From Pseudomonadota bacterium (GTDB taxonomy: Bacteria > Pseudomonadota > Gammaproteobacteria > Pseudomonadales > Moraxellaceae): a stretch of DNA of 47,875 nt. The notes under the pieces were generated by a model. It saw only the letters and a program-made list of their open reading frames with translations, did no database searches and was not told the origin of the DNA. Made by a program: the position numbers and the translations under genes. This document shows positions 1 through 8,369 of this stretch, in pieces. Numbering within the stretch: the first letter of the stretch is position 1; every line of letters begins with the position of its first letter. The DNA lies in contig JAJZHK010000019.1 of NCBI GenBank assembly GCA_021804565.1, forward strand, positions 1 to 47,875. The letters are read 5' to 3'.

Positions 1-818
1 GTGCGCAGTTCGTGGCTCATATGATTGAGAAAATCGGTCTTTGCCCGACTGGCGGCTTGCGCCTGGGCGATCGCGGCCTGCAATTTTTCTTCTGCTTCGA
101 CGCGATCGCTGATGTCGGTGAAGGTAAAGACGCGTCCGAGCAGGCTGTCACCGAGCAGGTGGGGTCGGGCGCGGCACTCCAGCCAGCGGCGCGGGCGTAA
201 CTCGAGCAGTGAGAAGGACTCCTGGTCGCGGGCGTCCTGGGCAGCAGCCATGAACTCGCGCGCTGCCGTGCCGTGGCGAAAACTGCGCATCATCTGGCGG
301 TAGATCGTGCTCTCACCTTGCTGCAGATGGTGATCATCGAGGCGCCAGAGCTCGGCAAAACGACGATTGAAGTGGACGATGCGACCTTCCAGGTCGATGA
401 CCAGGATGCCGTCAGCGGCGGACTCGAGGGTCGCCTGCAGCAGGGCGGCCGATTTTTCCAGCTCCAGGCTGGCTTGTTTTTCCTGCTCGTTGTCCTGCAG
501 ATGGATGGCCAGCAGGTCGCGCCCGTCATAAGCGAGGGCGATGACATGTTTTTGTACACTGAGGGTGCTGCCGCTGGCATCGAGATAAAGGCCGTCACAG
601 CGTTCGCGACCCTTGACCTGGCCGGCGCGGACATCCTCCCAGTAAAAAATATCGGACAGAGCACATTCAAGATCGGTGATCAGGCGGCCGTTCAGCGTCT
701 TGTGGCCGAGCAGCTCGGTGCAGGCGGGTGTGTGCGCGACCACCTGCAGGGTCTGCGGGTCGACAAGCAGGATGGCATCCTCGCAGCAGGCATAGAGCAG
801 CTCGTCATAGGGCTTCAT
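1..818 (-). CDS. PAS-domain sensor histidine kinase, N-terminal part (cut by left edge)
   Basis: About 272 codons are visible, reading leftwards from the ATG at 818-816. The first ~110 residues look like a poorly conserved PAS-type sensor region. A second, clearer PAS domain spans about residues 125-245 (DGILVIDLEGRIVHFN, then FTDISDRVEAEEKL). A short helix leads into the HisKA H-box, KTDFLNHMSHELRT, where His269 is the expected phospho-acceptor. The ATPase domain and any receiver domain lie outside the window. No membrane segment is visible, so the visible part looks cytoplasmic. The start codon overlaps the stop of the HD-GYP gene in an ATGA, which implies translational coupling and a shared signalling role. 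The family is seen directly; the ligand and output are unknown. Confidence 0.85.
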   Translation of the reverse strand, partial: MKPYDELLYACCEDAILLVDPQTLQVVAHTPACTELLGHKTLNGRLITDLECALSDIFYWEDVRAGQVKGRERCDGLYLDASGSTLSVQKHVIALAYDGRDLLAIHLQDNEQEKQASLELEKSAALLQATLESAADGILVIDLEGRIVHFNRRFAELWRLDDHHLQQGESTIYRQMMRSFRHGTAAREFMAAAQDARDQESFSLLELRPRRWLECRARPHLLGDSLLGRVFTFTDISDRVEAEEKLQAAIAQAQAASRAKTDFLNHMSHELR

Positions 819-2107
819 GCGCCGGCTCCGGCACGTGTCCCCTTGCCGTCAAAAAAGTAGGTGATGCGCGTGCGCGGACTCAGATAGTCATAGATGGCTG
901 AGGGCAGCTGTGCCGGTCGCAGCGCTTTGCTGATACTCAGCTCCTCTTCTTCGGCCAGATCGAGGATGATGGCTTCGTCGCGAGGCGTCGCCGCATCGTA
1001 GATCATGACCTGCGGTTTGATCGGCTTGGCAGGATTGACCGAGACCACCATGCCCAGGCTGTCGTTGTTGAGGCGCACCACGGTGCCCGGTGGGTAGACC
1101 CCGAGGGTATGGATCAGCAGGCTGAGCACGTCGGCATCCCAGCGTCCGCGTTGCTGGGAAAACATCAAAGACAGCGCTTCATGAGGCGTCAAGGCATGGA
1201 TAGCCTGCACCGGGTTGCAGAGATTGTCATAGGCGTTGACCGCGCCGAGGATGCGGCTGAGCCTGTCGATGGCCGGTGCCTTCAGTCCCTTGGGATAGCC
1301 TGATCCATCCATGTATTCATGGTGCTGGCCGATCAGCCGCAAAATCGGCTCGGGCAGGTGTACTTTATGAGCGATTTCGAGGCCGTAGGCGACGTGCATC
1401 TGGAGAAAATCGGCTTCGGCCTTGTTCGGCTTGTCCGCCTTGATCAGCACTTTGTGGGGGATGCGGGTCTTGCCGATGTCATGAAAGAGCCCGCCCATGC
1501 CGAGCTCCTGCAGTTCGGTCGCACTGAGCTGCAGGGCCCGCCCGGTCATCATGGCGAGCATGGCGACATTGAGGCTGTGGTAGTAGACATCCTCGCCCAT
1601 CACCTTGTCGCTCATCAGGTGGATGGCGATGTCCTGATCCTGGAGCAGGGAGGATGCCAGCTGCTCGACCAAATCGGAGGCCTGCGTCAGGCACTCCTGC
1701 GGTTGCGCCAGCAGATGACGCGAGATGTTGTTGATGGTGCGGGCGGCGTCCAGGTACCGCTTTTCGCATTGGACGAGGGCCAGTCTCTGCGCCTTGAGTT
1801 TGGCGATGCGCTCGCGTTTGGCGATAAGCTCCGCGCTCAGCTCGTGATCGGTGTAGGCTGCGCTGCTCGGGGTGTCCGGCGGCGTCGTGGCAGCGTTGGC
1901 CAGCGGCTTGGGCGACTGGGTGCTGCGTTCCGGATCGATACGCACGCGCTCCAGTTTGAGTTGGCGCAGCTGCGCCAGCTGCTCTTCGCTTTTGATGCGA
2001 AAATGGCTCATCGTGAAGGGGTGGTCCATCCAGCCCAAATCGAGACAGACGTAGACCCCGATCTGCAATTGACTGGGATGCACATAGACGGTGGGGCGCG
2101 TGCTCAC
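815..2107 (-). CDS. HD-GYP domain cyclic-di-GMP phosphodiesterase
   Basis: 430 residues. The N-terminus (about 1-60, VYVHPSQLQIGVYVCLDLGW) matches the DUF3391 domain often fused to HD-GYP proteins. A coiled linker is followed by an HD-GYP domain at about 150-340. Visible active-site motifs are His177 in the YYHSLNVAMLA segment, HDIGK at 209-213, the HHE triplet from 262, and GSGYP at 268-272. Proteins of this family hydrolyse cyclic di-GMP to pGpG/GMP using a metal centre. All expected ligands appear present, so activity is likely. The gene is first in a minus-strand pair and shares an ATGA overlap with the downstream histidine kinase. It is divergent from a second, degenerate HD-GYP gene at 2227. 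Confidence 0.9.
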   Translation of the reverse strand: MSTRPTVYVHPSQLQIGVYVCLDLGWMDHPFTMSHFRIKSEEQLAQLRQLKLERVRIDPERSTQSPKPLANAATTPPDTPSSAAYTDHELSAELIAKRERIAKLKAQRLALVQCEKRYLDAARTINNISRHLLAQPQECLTQASDLVEQLASSLLQDQDIAIHLMSDKVMGEDVYYHSLNVAMLAMMTGRALQLSATELQELGMGGLFHDIGKTRIPHKVLIKADKPNKAEADFLQMHVAYGLEIAHKVHLPEPILRLIGQHHEYMDGSGYPKGLKAPAIDRLSRILGAVNAYDNLCNPVQAIHALTPHEALSLMFSQQRGRWDADVLSLLIHTLGVYPPGTVVRLNNDSLGMVVSVNPAKPIKPQVMIYDAATPRDEAIILDLAEEEELSISKALRPAQLPSAIYDYLSPRTRITYFFDGKGTRAGAGA

Positions 2108-2226
2108 ATAGAGTCCTCGGCTTGGCCATGCCCTGAGTATAGATCTTGCAGGCAGGGGCTGCTTCTTGTCTGCAAAGATGCTCTACACTTCAGGGAGATC
2201 GGGACGGGCAGCAAAGAGGATAGGGA

Positions 2227-3360
2227 TTGGCTGATGAGTATGTGAAGCTGAAAGCCGGGGCGATCACGGTGGGCAAGCCTCTACTTTTCAATGTCTATAA
2301 TGCCGAGCGAGTATTGCTCTTGCAGCAGGGGCAGGTGGTCGCTTCACGGGACTTGCTCGACAAGCTTTATAGCCGTGGCCTGTACCATATCCACCATGCC
2401 CATGTGCCGCTACGCTCGAGTTCCGCTGAGGCCTCGTTCGACGACCGGCGCAGCCATTTTTTTACCGAGCTGCCCGATATCCTCGAGGATATCGAGACCG
2501 TCCAGACCTACATCAGCCATGCCCATGAAGAGTCGATGCGTCGTTTGCTGCGGCTGGCACAGCGGATTCACCGGGTGGTCGAACAGGATCCTGACGCGGC
2601 TTTGGGGGTGGTGCACGTCAACACCATCGAACCTTCGGCCCTCGAGCAGACCATCTTTCATGCCATCCTCTGCGATCGCATGGGTGTGCGTCTGAACTGG
2701 GATGAGGCGCGCCGACTGGCCTTGCTGCAGGCGGCGCTGAGCGCCAACCTGGCCTTGCTGCCGCACCAGGACAAACTCAATCGATCCCGTCATCAGTTGA
2801 GCGAGGTACAAAGATCGATTTTGCGCAAGCACCCGGAGCTGTCGGTGCAGGCTTTGCAAAAGGCCGGTTGCGAAGACGAGCGCTGTCTGCTGGCGGTGGC
2901 CCAGCATCATGAAAACATCGATGGGTCCGGTTATCCTCAAGGCCTGGGGGGGGCACAGATCGTGCCTGAAGCCCAGGTGCTGGCGCTGGCGGAGCGTTAC
3001 ACCGCGATGATCACGCAAAGAGCCTATCGTCCGCGCCTGGCCGTGGATCAGGCTTTGGCCGAGCTGGCCAGGATGGGCGCAGAGAAGGAGCTGTGGATGG
3101 CGCTGGCGGTGGAGTTGACGCGTTATCCGCCGGGTATCCTGGTGGAATTGGTCAATGGCGAGACGGCGGTGGTGACCCATCGCGGTGGCGGTTCGACCCC
3201 GCCGCGGGTGCGCGCCATACTCAGCCATCGCGGGCAGGCTTTTAGCAGCGCCTACCTGCGCGATTGTCGACAGGCCGAGTTTGCCATACGTCGCATCGTC
3301 TTGCCGGAACGGCAGCCCAGCATGCACATCGCCCAGCTTTGGCCTGCCGGTTCATTTTAA
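2227..3360 (+). CDS. Degenerate HD-GYP domain protein
   Basis: 377 residues from a TTG start; AGAGGA at 2215-2220 lies 6 nt upstream and the nearby ATG at 2234 is out of frame. The HD-GYP fold is recognisable at about residues 130-290: QTIFHAILCDRM corresponds to the first conserved His, and HHENIDGSGYP (227-237) keeps the GYP signature. Where the metal-binding HD pair should be, however, the sequence reads LSANLALLP (171-179), so His-Asp is replaced by Ala-Asn and the following Lys is lost. Canonical phosphodiesterase activity is therefore doubtful; a role in c-di-GMP binding or protein interaction is an inference. It is divergent from the intact HD-GYP gene, with 119 bp between the starts. 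Confidence 0.85.
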   Translation: MADEYVKLKAGAITVGKPLLFNVYNAERVLLLQQGQVVASRDLLDKLYSRGLYHIHHAHVPLRSSSAEASFDDRRSHFFTELPDILEDIETVQTYISHAHEESMRRLLRLAQRIHRVVEQDPDAALGVVHVNTIEPSALEQTIFHAILCDRMGVRLNWDEARRLALLQAALSANLALLPHQDKLNRSRHQLSEVQRSILRKHPELSVQALQKAGCEDERCLLAVAQHHENIDGSGYPQGLGGAQIVPEAQVLALAERYTAMITQRAYRPRLAVDQALAELARMGAEKELWMALAVELTRYPPGILVELVNGETAVVTHRGGGSTPPRVRAILSHRGQAFSSAYLRDCRQAEFAIRRIVLPERQPSMHIAQLWPAGSF

Positions 3361-3386
3361 GACACCTGTCAGTTGGGGGCGGCCTC

Positions 3387-4880
3387 ATGTACCTGCAGTC
3401 AGCGATACCGCGGCAGCGCTATTTCACCCAGGCCCAAGTCAGGGCCCTCGACGCCGTCGCCTTGTCGACGGGCTGGCCGGGCAGTGAGCTGATGGAGCGT
3501 GCCGGTCTGGCGGCCTGGCAGCTGTTGTGCCGTCTCTGGCCGCAGGCCCGACGCCTGGCCATCGTGCTCGGCCCGGGTAATAACGGCGGCGATGGCTGGG
3601 TCCTGGCGCGCTGGGCGCACCATCATGGTCTGCAGGTTGACGTGCAGGCGACGGTCGAACATTGGACGGGGGTGGCCGCTGAAGTTGCCGCCCGTGCCGA
3701 GGCCGCCGGCTTGCGCGCGCAGGGGCTGGACCCCCAGGGTCTGCGTCAGGCGGATGTCGTCGTCGATGCCGTGCTCGGTAGCGGCAGTCGTGGCGCCCCC
3801 CATGGCGCCGTGCTGGCGGCGATCACGGCGATCCTGGATTGTGGCCGGCCGGTGCTGGCTTTGGACCTGCCTTCCGGGGTCGACGCTGATCGTGGCGGTC
3901 TCTACGGGCAACACGCGGTGCACGCGACGGCGACTTTGAGTTTTATCGCCGCCAAGCGCGGGCTGTACACCGGCGCGGCGGCAGCGCACGCCGGCGCGGT
4001 ATGGGTCGATGATCTGGGGGTGGAGTTGGACGCCGAGATCGTCGCGCAAGCCGCTGTGCGTGACATTCTGCCTCCATCTTGGCCAGCCCGCGCTCGCGAT
4101 GCACACAAAGGCCAGCACGGGCATGTGCTGGTGCTCGGCGGCAACGAGGGCATGCCGGGTGCCGCACTGCTGTGCGCGCGCGCAGCGGCGCGATCTGGCG
4201 CCGGCTGGGTCAGCCTGGCTTCGCGGCCGGCAACCTTGGCGGCCTTGGCGAACCGGACACCGGAGGTGATGGGGCGGGTGATCTCGCATCCCGATGCCAT
4301 CATCGCGGCTTTGCAGCGCGCCGACGTCTGCGCGCTGGGGCCGGGTCTCGGGCAGGATGCCTGGGCGTGCGAGATTTTTGCGGCGGTGCGTGCCTCCGGT
4401 TTGCCCTGTGTCGTCGATGCCGATGCCCTGCGCCTGTTGGCAGAGCAGCCGCAGCCTTGGCCGCAGGCGGTGCTGACGCCCCACCCGGGGGAGGCTGCAG
4501 CCTTGCTGGCGAGCGATACGGCAGCGCTGCAAGCGGATCGTTTCGCCGCGGTCAGCGCACTGCATCAGCGCTATGCGGCGACGGTCGTGCTCAAGGGCAA
4601 TGGCAGCCTGGTCTGTGGGCCCGCCGGCATGGCCTTGTGTCGTGCCGGCAATCCGGGGATGGCCAGCGCCGGGATGGGTGACGCCTTGGCGGGTCTTTTG
4701 GCGGCCCTGCTGGCACAGGGGCTGCCGGCGCAGGCGGCGGCAGAAGCCGCCGTTTTCATCCACGCCCATAGCGCCGATCGATGCGCCCAGCGGCAAGGCG
4801 AGCGTGGTCTGTTGGCCTCGGATATAATCGAGGCTTGGCAGGAGGAATTGAACCCATGCAACGTGGACCTTATGCGCTGA
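3387..4880 (+). CDS. nnr: Bifunctional NAD(P)H-hydrate epimerase / ADP-dependent dehydratase
   Basis: 497 residues. The protein repairs NAD(P)H hydrates: an N-terminal YjeF epimerase domain (about 1-215, NNGGDGWVLARW, later LDLPSGVDADRG) is fused to a C-terminal ribokinase-like dehydratase domain (about 225-495, LTPHPGEAAALL, then ASAGMGDALAGLLA holding the catalytic Asp). The ATG at 3387 was chosen because it follows GGGGGCGG and begins MYLQSAIPRQRYFT, just before the conserved epimerase helix; an open frame further upstream overlaps the previous gene. The length is near that of E. coli Nnr. The 3' end overlaps tsaE by 25 nt, as in the conserved nnr-tsaE-amiB-mutL block. Confidence 0.93.
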   Translation: MYLQSAIPRQRYFTQAQVRALDAVALSTGWPGSELMERAGLAAWQLLCRLWPQARRLAIVLGPGNNGGDGWVLARWAHHHGLQVDVQATVEHWTGVAAEVAARAEAAGLRAQGLDPQGLRQADVVVDAVLGSGSRGAPHGAVLAAITAILDCGRPVLALDLPSGVDADRGGLYGQHAVHATATLSFIAAKRGLYTGAAAAHAGAVWVDDLGVELDAEIVAQAAVRDILPPSWPARARDAHKGQHGHVLVLGGNEGMPGAALLCARAAARSGAGWVSLASRPATLAALANRTPEVMGRVISHPDAIIAALQRADVCALGPGLGQDAWACEIFAAVRASGLPCVVDADALRLLAEQPQPWPQAVLTPHPGEAAALLASDTAALQADRFAAVSALHQRYAATVVLKGNGSLVCGPAGMALCRAGNPGMASAGMGDALAGLLAALLAQGLPAQAAAEAAVFIHAHSADRCAQRQGERGLLASDIIEAWQEELNPCNVDLMR

Positions 4881-5338
4881 GCGGTGAGTCCGATACCCAG
4901 GCACTGGCCGAGGCGATGGCGCGGGCGATGCAGCCGCCCCTGCTGGTGTATCTGCGTGGCGAGCTCGGCGCCGGCAAGACGACCCTGGTCCGTTATCTGC
5001 TGCACGCGCTGGGGCACCGGGGGTCGGTGCGCAGTCCGACCTATAATCTCGTCGAGCCCTATGCCCTGGACATCGGTCCGGTTTTTCATTTTGATCTCTA
5101 TCGTGTACAAGATCCCGAAGAACTGGAACTGATCGGCTGGCGTGACTATCTCGAGGAGGCGGCCTTGTGCCTGGTCGAGTGGCCTGAACGTGCACAGACG
5201 CTCCTGCCGGTGGCGGACATCGATATACGGCTGATCGTGCAGGCGCACCAGCGCCTGGTCAGCGTCGATGTCGCGGGCCCGCGGGGTGTACAGTGGTTGC
5301 AAGGATGGACTTGGACAGGTACAGAGGCGAGTTTATGA
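4856..5338 (+). CDS. tsaE: tRNA t6A threonylcarbamoyladenosine biosynthesis ATPase TsaE
   Basis: 160 residues. TsaE is the small P-loop ATPase that works with TsaB and TsaD in making t6A37 on tRNAs reading ANN codons. The Walker A motif GELGAGKTTLVRYLL is near residue 35, followed by the family signatures SPTYNLVEPY and HFDLYRV. The start is the ATG at 4856, preceded by AGGAGG at 4840-4845 inside the end of nnr. The stop overlaps the amiB start as ATGA, so the two genes are coupled. Length and neighbours are typical. Confidence 0.94.
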   Translation: MQRGPYALSGESDTQALAEAMARAMQPPLLVYLRGELGAGKTTLVRYLLHALGHRGSVRSPTYNLVEPYALDIGPVFHFDLYRVQDPEELELIGWRDYLEEAALCLVEWPERAQTLLPVADIDIRLIVQAHQRLVSVDVAGPRGVQWLQGWTWTGTEASL

Positions 5339-6594
5339 AGTGGCTATACGCTGCGTTGTTCGGTCTCGGATGGACGCTGCAGGTTCAGGCCGGGATCGAG
5401 GTGTCACGGGTGCGCAGCTGGCCCAGTCCGGAGCGCACGCGCTATGTGCTGGACCTGTCGGCCGCGCCGCATTACCAGCTCAGCCCAGACAGCAGCCCAG
5501 GCCAGGTCCTCGTCGACCTGCCGGATGTGCCGGTGCCGGGCACGCTGGCCCTGCATGCGGCCGGTCTGGTCAAAACCATCGCTTTTGATCCCGCCGGACA
5601 GGGCTCGCGGCTGCGTCTCGACCTCAGCGCCGCGGCCACCCCGGTGGTTTTCCTGCTGCCGCCGGCACCGCAGCATCCCGGCTATCGGCTGGTGGTCGAT
5701 CTGGTCAGCCATGACCAGGATCAGGATGCGCCAGCGCCGGCGTTAGCCAATCCGCCGCTGCCCCCTAGCCCTCCCAGCGTATCCACCGCGCCGGTTGAGC
5801 ACAACGATAAGCCCCCCGTGGCTGCGCACTGGCGGCCGGTGGTGGTGGCCATCGATGCCGGCCATGGTGGCCAGGACACCGGTGCCATAGGACCGGGGGC
5901 CATCTATGAGAAGACGGTGACCCTGGCGATTGCCCGCTCCTTGCGCGAGCAGATGCAGGGGGTGACGGGCTTGCAGCCGGTGCTGACCCGTGACGGTGAC
6001 TATTTCATACCGCTGGTCGAGCGCCGCGAGATCGCTCGGCGCCACTACCATGCCGACATCTTTATTTCCATCCACGCGGACGCCTCGCCCAGTCGTGACG
6101 CACGTGGGGCCTCGGTCTTTGCCCTGTCGCTCAAAGGCGCCAATACGGCGACCTCGCGTTTTGCCCGGGCCCTCGCCGAGCGCGAGAATCAGGCCGACCA
6201 GATGGGTGGGATCAAGGTGCCCAGCCATGACGGGGTGCTTGCCAATGTGCTGGCCGATATGGTGGTGGAGGGCTCGCTCGAGCACAGCCTGCATTTGGGC
6301 GGCGAGATCATCGACGAACTTAAGGATTTCAGCCCGCTGCACGCCCATCATGTCGAGCAGGCCGGCTTCGCCGTGCTCAAAGAGCCGGGCATGGTGTCCC
6401 TGCTGGTCGAAAATGGCTTCATCACCAATCGCAAGGAAGAGCATCAGCTCAGCGATGCGGCCTACCAGGCCAAGCTGGCGCATGCCATCTTGCGCGGTGT
6501 CGAGCGCTATTGTCAGCAGTATCCGCTGCCTGGCAGCTATTTTGCCTGGCAAAGGCAGTCGGCGCTGAAAGCGCGCACGGCCGAGGCGGATTGA
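5335..6594 (+). CDS. amiB: N-acetylmuramoyl-L-alanine amidase (AMIN + Amidase_3)
   Basis: 419 residues, exported: a Sec signal peptide covers about residues 1-20 (MKWLYAALFGLGWTLQVQAG). An AMIN domain (about 22-125), which targets such amidases to septal peptidoglycan, is joined by a Pro/Ala-rich linker to a zinc Amidase_3 domain (about 165-400). Zinc ligands and the catalytic Glu can be placed: His177 in DAGHGG, Glu192, His247 in ISIHADAS, and Glu359 in VENGF. The enzyme cleaves the amide between MurNAc and the stem peptide during daughter-cell separation. I see no C-terminal LysM domain, unlike E. coli AmiB; the symbol rests on the tsaE-mutL context, and amiC would be an equally fair name. 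It overlaps tsaE by 4 nt and mutL by 1 nt. Confidence 0.92.
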   Translation: MKWLYAALFGLGWTLQVQAGIEVSRVRSWPSPERTRYVLDLSAAPHYQLSPDSSPGQVLVDLPDVPVPGTLALHAAGLVKTIAFDPAGQGSRLRLDLSAAATPVVFLLPPAPQHPGYRLVVDLVSHDQDQDAPAPALANPPLPPSPPSVSTAPVEHNDKPPVAAHWRPVVVAIDAGHGGQDTGAIGPGAIYEKTVTLAIARSLREQMQGVTGLQPVLTRDGDYFIPLVERREIARRHYHADIFISIHADASPSRDARGASVFALSLKGANTATSRFARALAERENQADQMGGIKVPSHDGVLANVLADMVVEGSLEHSLHLGGEIIDELKDFSPLHAHHVEQAGFAVLKEPGMVSLLVENGFITNRKEEHQLSDAAYQAKLAHAILRGVERYCQQYPLPGSYFAWQRQSALKARTAEAD

Positions 6595-8369
6595 TGGCGC
6601 GTATACGGGCGCTGGATGCGCAGCTGGCCAACCAGATCGCCGCCGGTGAGGTGGTCGAGCGACCGGCCTCGGTGGTCAAAGAGCTGCTGGAAAATGCCCT
6701 CGATGCCGGCGCACGCCTGATCGATATCGACATCGAGCGTGGCGGCGTGCAGCTCATGCGCGTGCGTGACGACGGCGAGGGCATCAGTCATGCCGATCTG
6801 CCCCTGGCGGTGCAGCGTCACGCGACGAGCAAGATTCATGCGGAGGAGGATCTCGAGGCGGTGGCGACTTTGGGCTTTCGTGGCGAGGCGCTGGCGGCGA
6901 TCGCCTCGGTGGCGCGTCTGCAACTGCTGTCGCGTACCGCCGGGGAGTCGGTGGCACACCGCGTCGTCTGCGAAGGCCGCGATATGAGTGCGCGTGTCGA
7001 GCCGGTGGCGCATCCCTGCGGGACCACCGTGGAGGTGCGTGATCTTTTTTTCAACACCCCGGCACGGCGCAAGTTTCTACGCAGCGAGCAGACCGAGTTC
7101 GATCACATCCAGGACGTCGTGCGCAAGCTGGCTTTGGCCAGTCTCGGGGTGCGTCTGCGGCTGCGTCACAACGGCCGCGAGGTCCTCGATTTCCCGGCGA
7201 CTGACAGTGATCTGAGCCAGCGCCGGCGTTTGCGCCAGATCCTCGGGGAGGCTTTTGCGACGGCAGCGGTGGCCATCGACGAGTCTGCGGCCGGCATGCG
7301 TCTGCATGGCTGGATGGGCCTGCCCACCCACGCACGGGCGCAGGCCGATATGCAGTTTTTTTACGTCAATGGCCGTGCCGTCCGTGATCGTGTCGTCAAC
7401 CATGCGGTACGCAAGGCTTACAATGATGTGCTCTATCAAGCGCGTCATCCGGTCTACCTGCTCTATCTCGAGCTCGATCCGGCAGCGGTCGACGTCAATG
7501 TCCATCCAACCAAGCATGAGGTGCGCTTTCGTGAGCAGCGCCTGGTGCACGACTTTATCTTTCGTAGCCTGCATCGTGCTTTGGCGCGGCCGGCCGGGGT
7601 CCCTGTACAGCACCTGGAGACGCCGCGCCAGCCTTTGCGGGTCCATGAGCCGCGGCCGGCGAGCAGCGAAGTCCAGTCGTTCATCCAGGGCCAGCTGGTC
7701 CTGCGTCAGGCGGCGCAGTCGCTGCCGCCATCGTCCGTCGCCGCGCCCGCTGGCGCAGCCCCTGTCGACGGGATCGAGGACGACGATCAGCCCCTCGGAC
7801 AGGCGCTGGCGCAACTGCATGGCATCTACATTCTGGCGCAGAATCGACAGGGGCTGATCATCGTCGATATGCACGCTGCGCATGAGCGCATCACCTATGA
7901 GCGCTTGAAAGCTTCCTGGTTACAAGGCCGTATTCCCAGCCAGCCCTTGCTACTGCCCGTCGCTGTCGACCTGAGCGAGCATGAGCTCGAGTGTGTTTTG
8001 CGTCGTGCTGAAGCTCTCGCCGAGCTCGGCCTCGAGGTGGCGCAAGCCGGGCCCACTCAGGTCTGGGTCCGCGCCATGCCGGCTTTGTTGCCGGTGCAGG
8101 AAGCGGAGTCGCTGCTCCGTGACCTGCTTGCCGACCTGCTCGCCGAGGCGGGCAGTTCGCGTCTGCAGGAACGTCAGCACGAGGTGCTGTCGACCCTCGC
8201 CTGTCATGCTGCCGTGCGCGCCGGGCGCTCCTTGAGCCTGGGCGAGATGAACGCCTTGCTGCGCGATATGGAGGCGACCGAGCGCAGCGGGCAGTGCAAC
8301 CATGGTCGACCGACGCTGGTGCAGTTTGCTTTGGGTGAGATCGACAGGTGGTTTTTACGTGGACGCTGA
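6594..8369 (+). CDS. mutL: DNA mismatch repair protein MutL
   Basis: 591 residues. The N-terminal GHKL ATPase is clear: NQIAAGEVVERPASVVKEL, ENALDAGA, DDGEGI and GFRGEALAAIASV. A Pro/Ala-rich linker at about 350-400 leads to the C-terminal dimerisation domain. That domain contains DMHAAHERITYE from residue 425, matching the DQHA(X)2E(X)4E endonuclease motif apart from Met for Gln. It also has ACHAAVRAG and a CNHGRP motif near the C-terminus. These are marks of endonucleolytic MutL as found in bacteria without MutH. The start is the ATG at 6594 (TGATG overlap with amiB). The 3' end overlaps miaA by 11 nt. Confidence 0.95.
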   Translation: MARIRALDAQLANQIAAGEVVERPASVVKELLENALDAGARLIDIDIERGGVQLMRVRDDGEGISHADLPLAVQRHATSKIHAEEDLEAVATLGFRGEALAAIASVARLQLLSRTAGESVAHRVVCEGRDMSARVEPVAHPCGTTVEVRDLFFNTPARRKFLRSEQTEFDHIQDVVRKLALASLGVRLRLRHNGREVLDFPATDSDLSQRRRLRQILGEAFATAAVAIDESAAGMRLHGWMGLPTHARAQADMQFFYVNGRAVRDRVVNHAVRKAYNDVLYQARHPVYLLYLELDPAAVDVNVHPTKHEVRFREQRLVHDFIFRSLHRALARPAGVPVQHLETPRQPLRVHEPRPASSEVQSFIQGQLVLRQAAQSLPPSSVAAPAGAAPVDGIEDDDQPLGQALAQLHGIYILAQNRQGLIIVDMHAAHERITYERLKASWLQGRIPSQPLLLPVAVDLSEHELECVLRRAEALAELGLEVAQAGPTQVWVRAMPALLPVQEAESLLRDLLADLLAEAGSSRLQERQHEVLSTLACHAAVRAGRSLSLGEMNALLRDMEATERSGQCNHGRPTLVQFALGEIDRWFLRGR

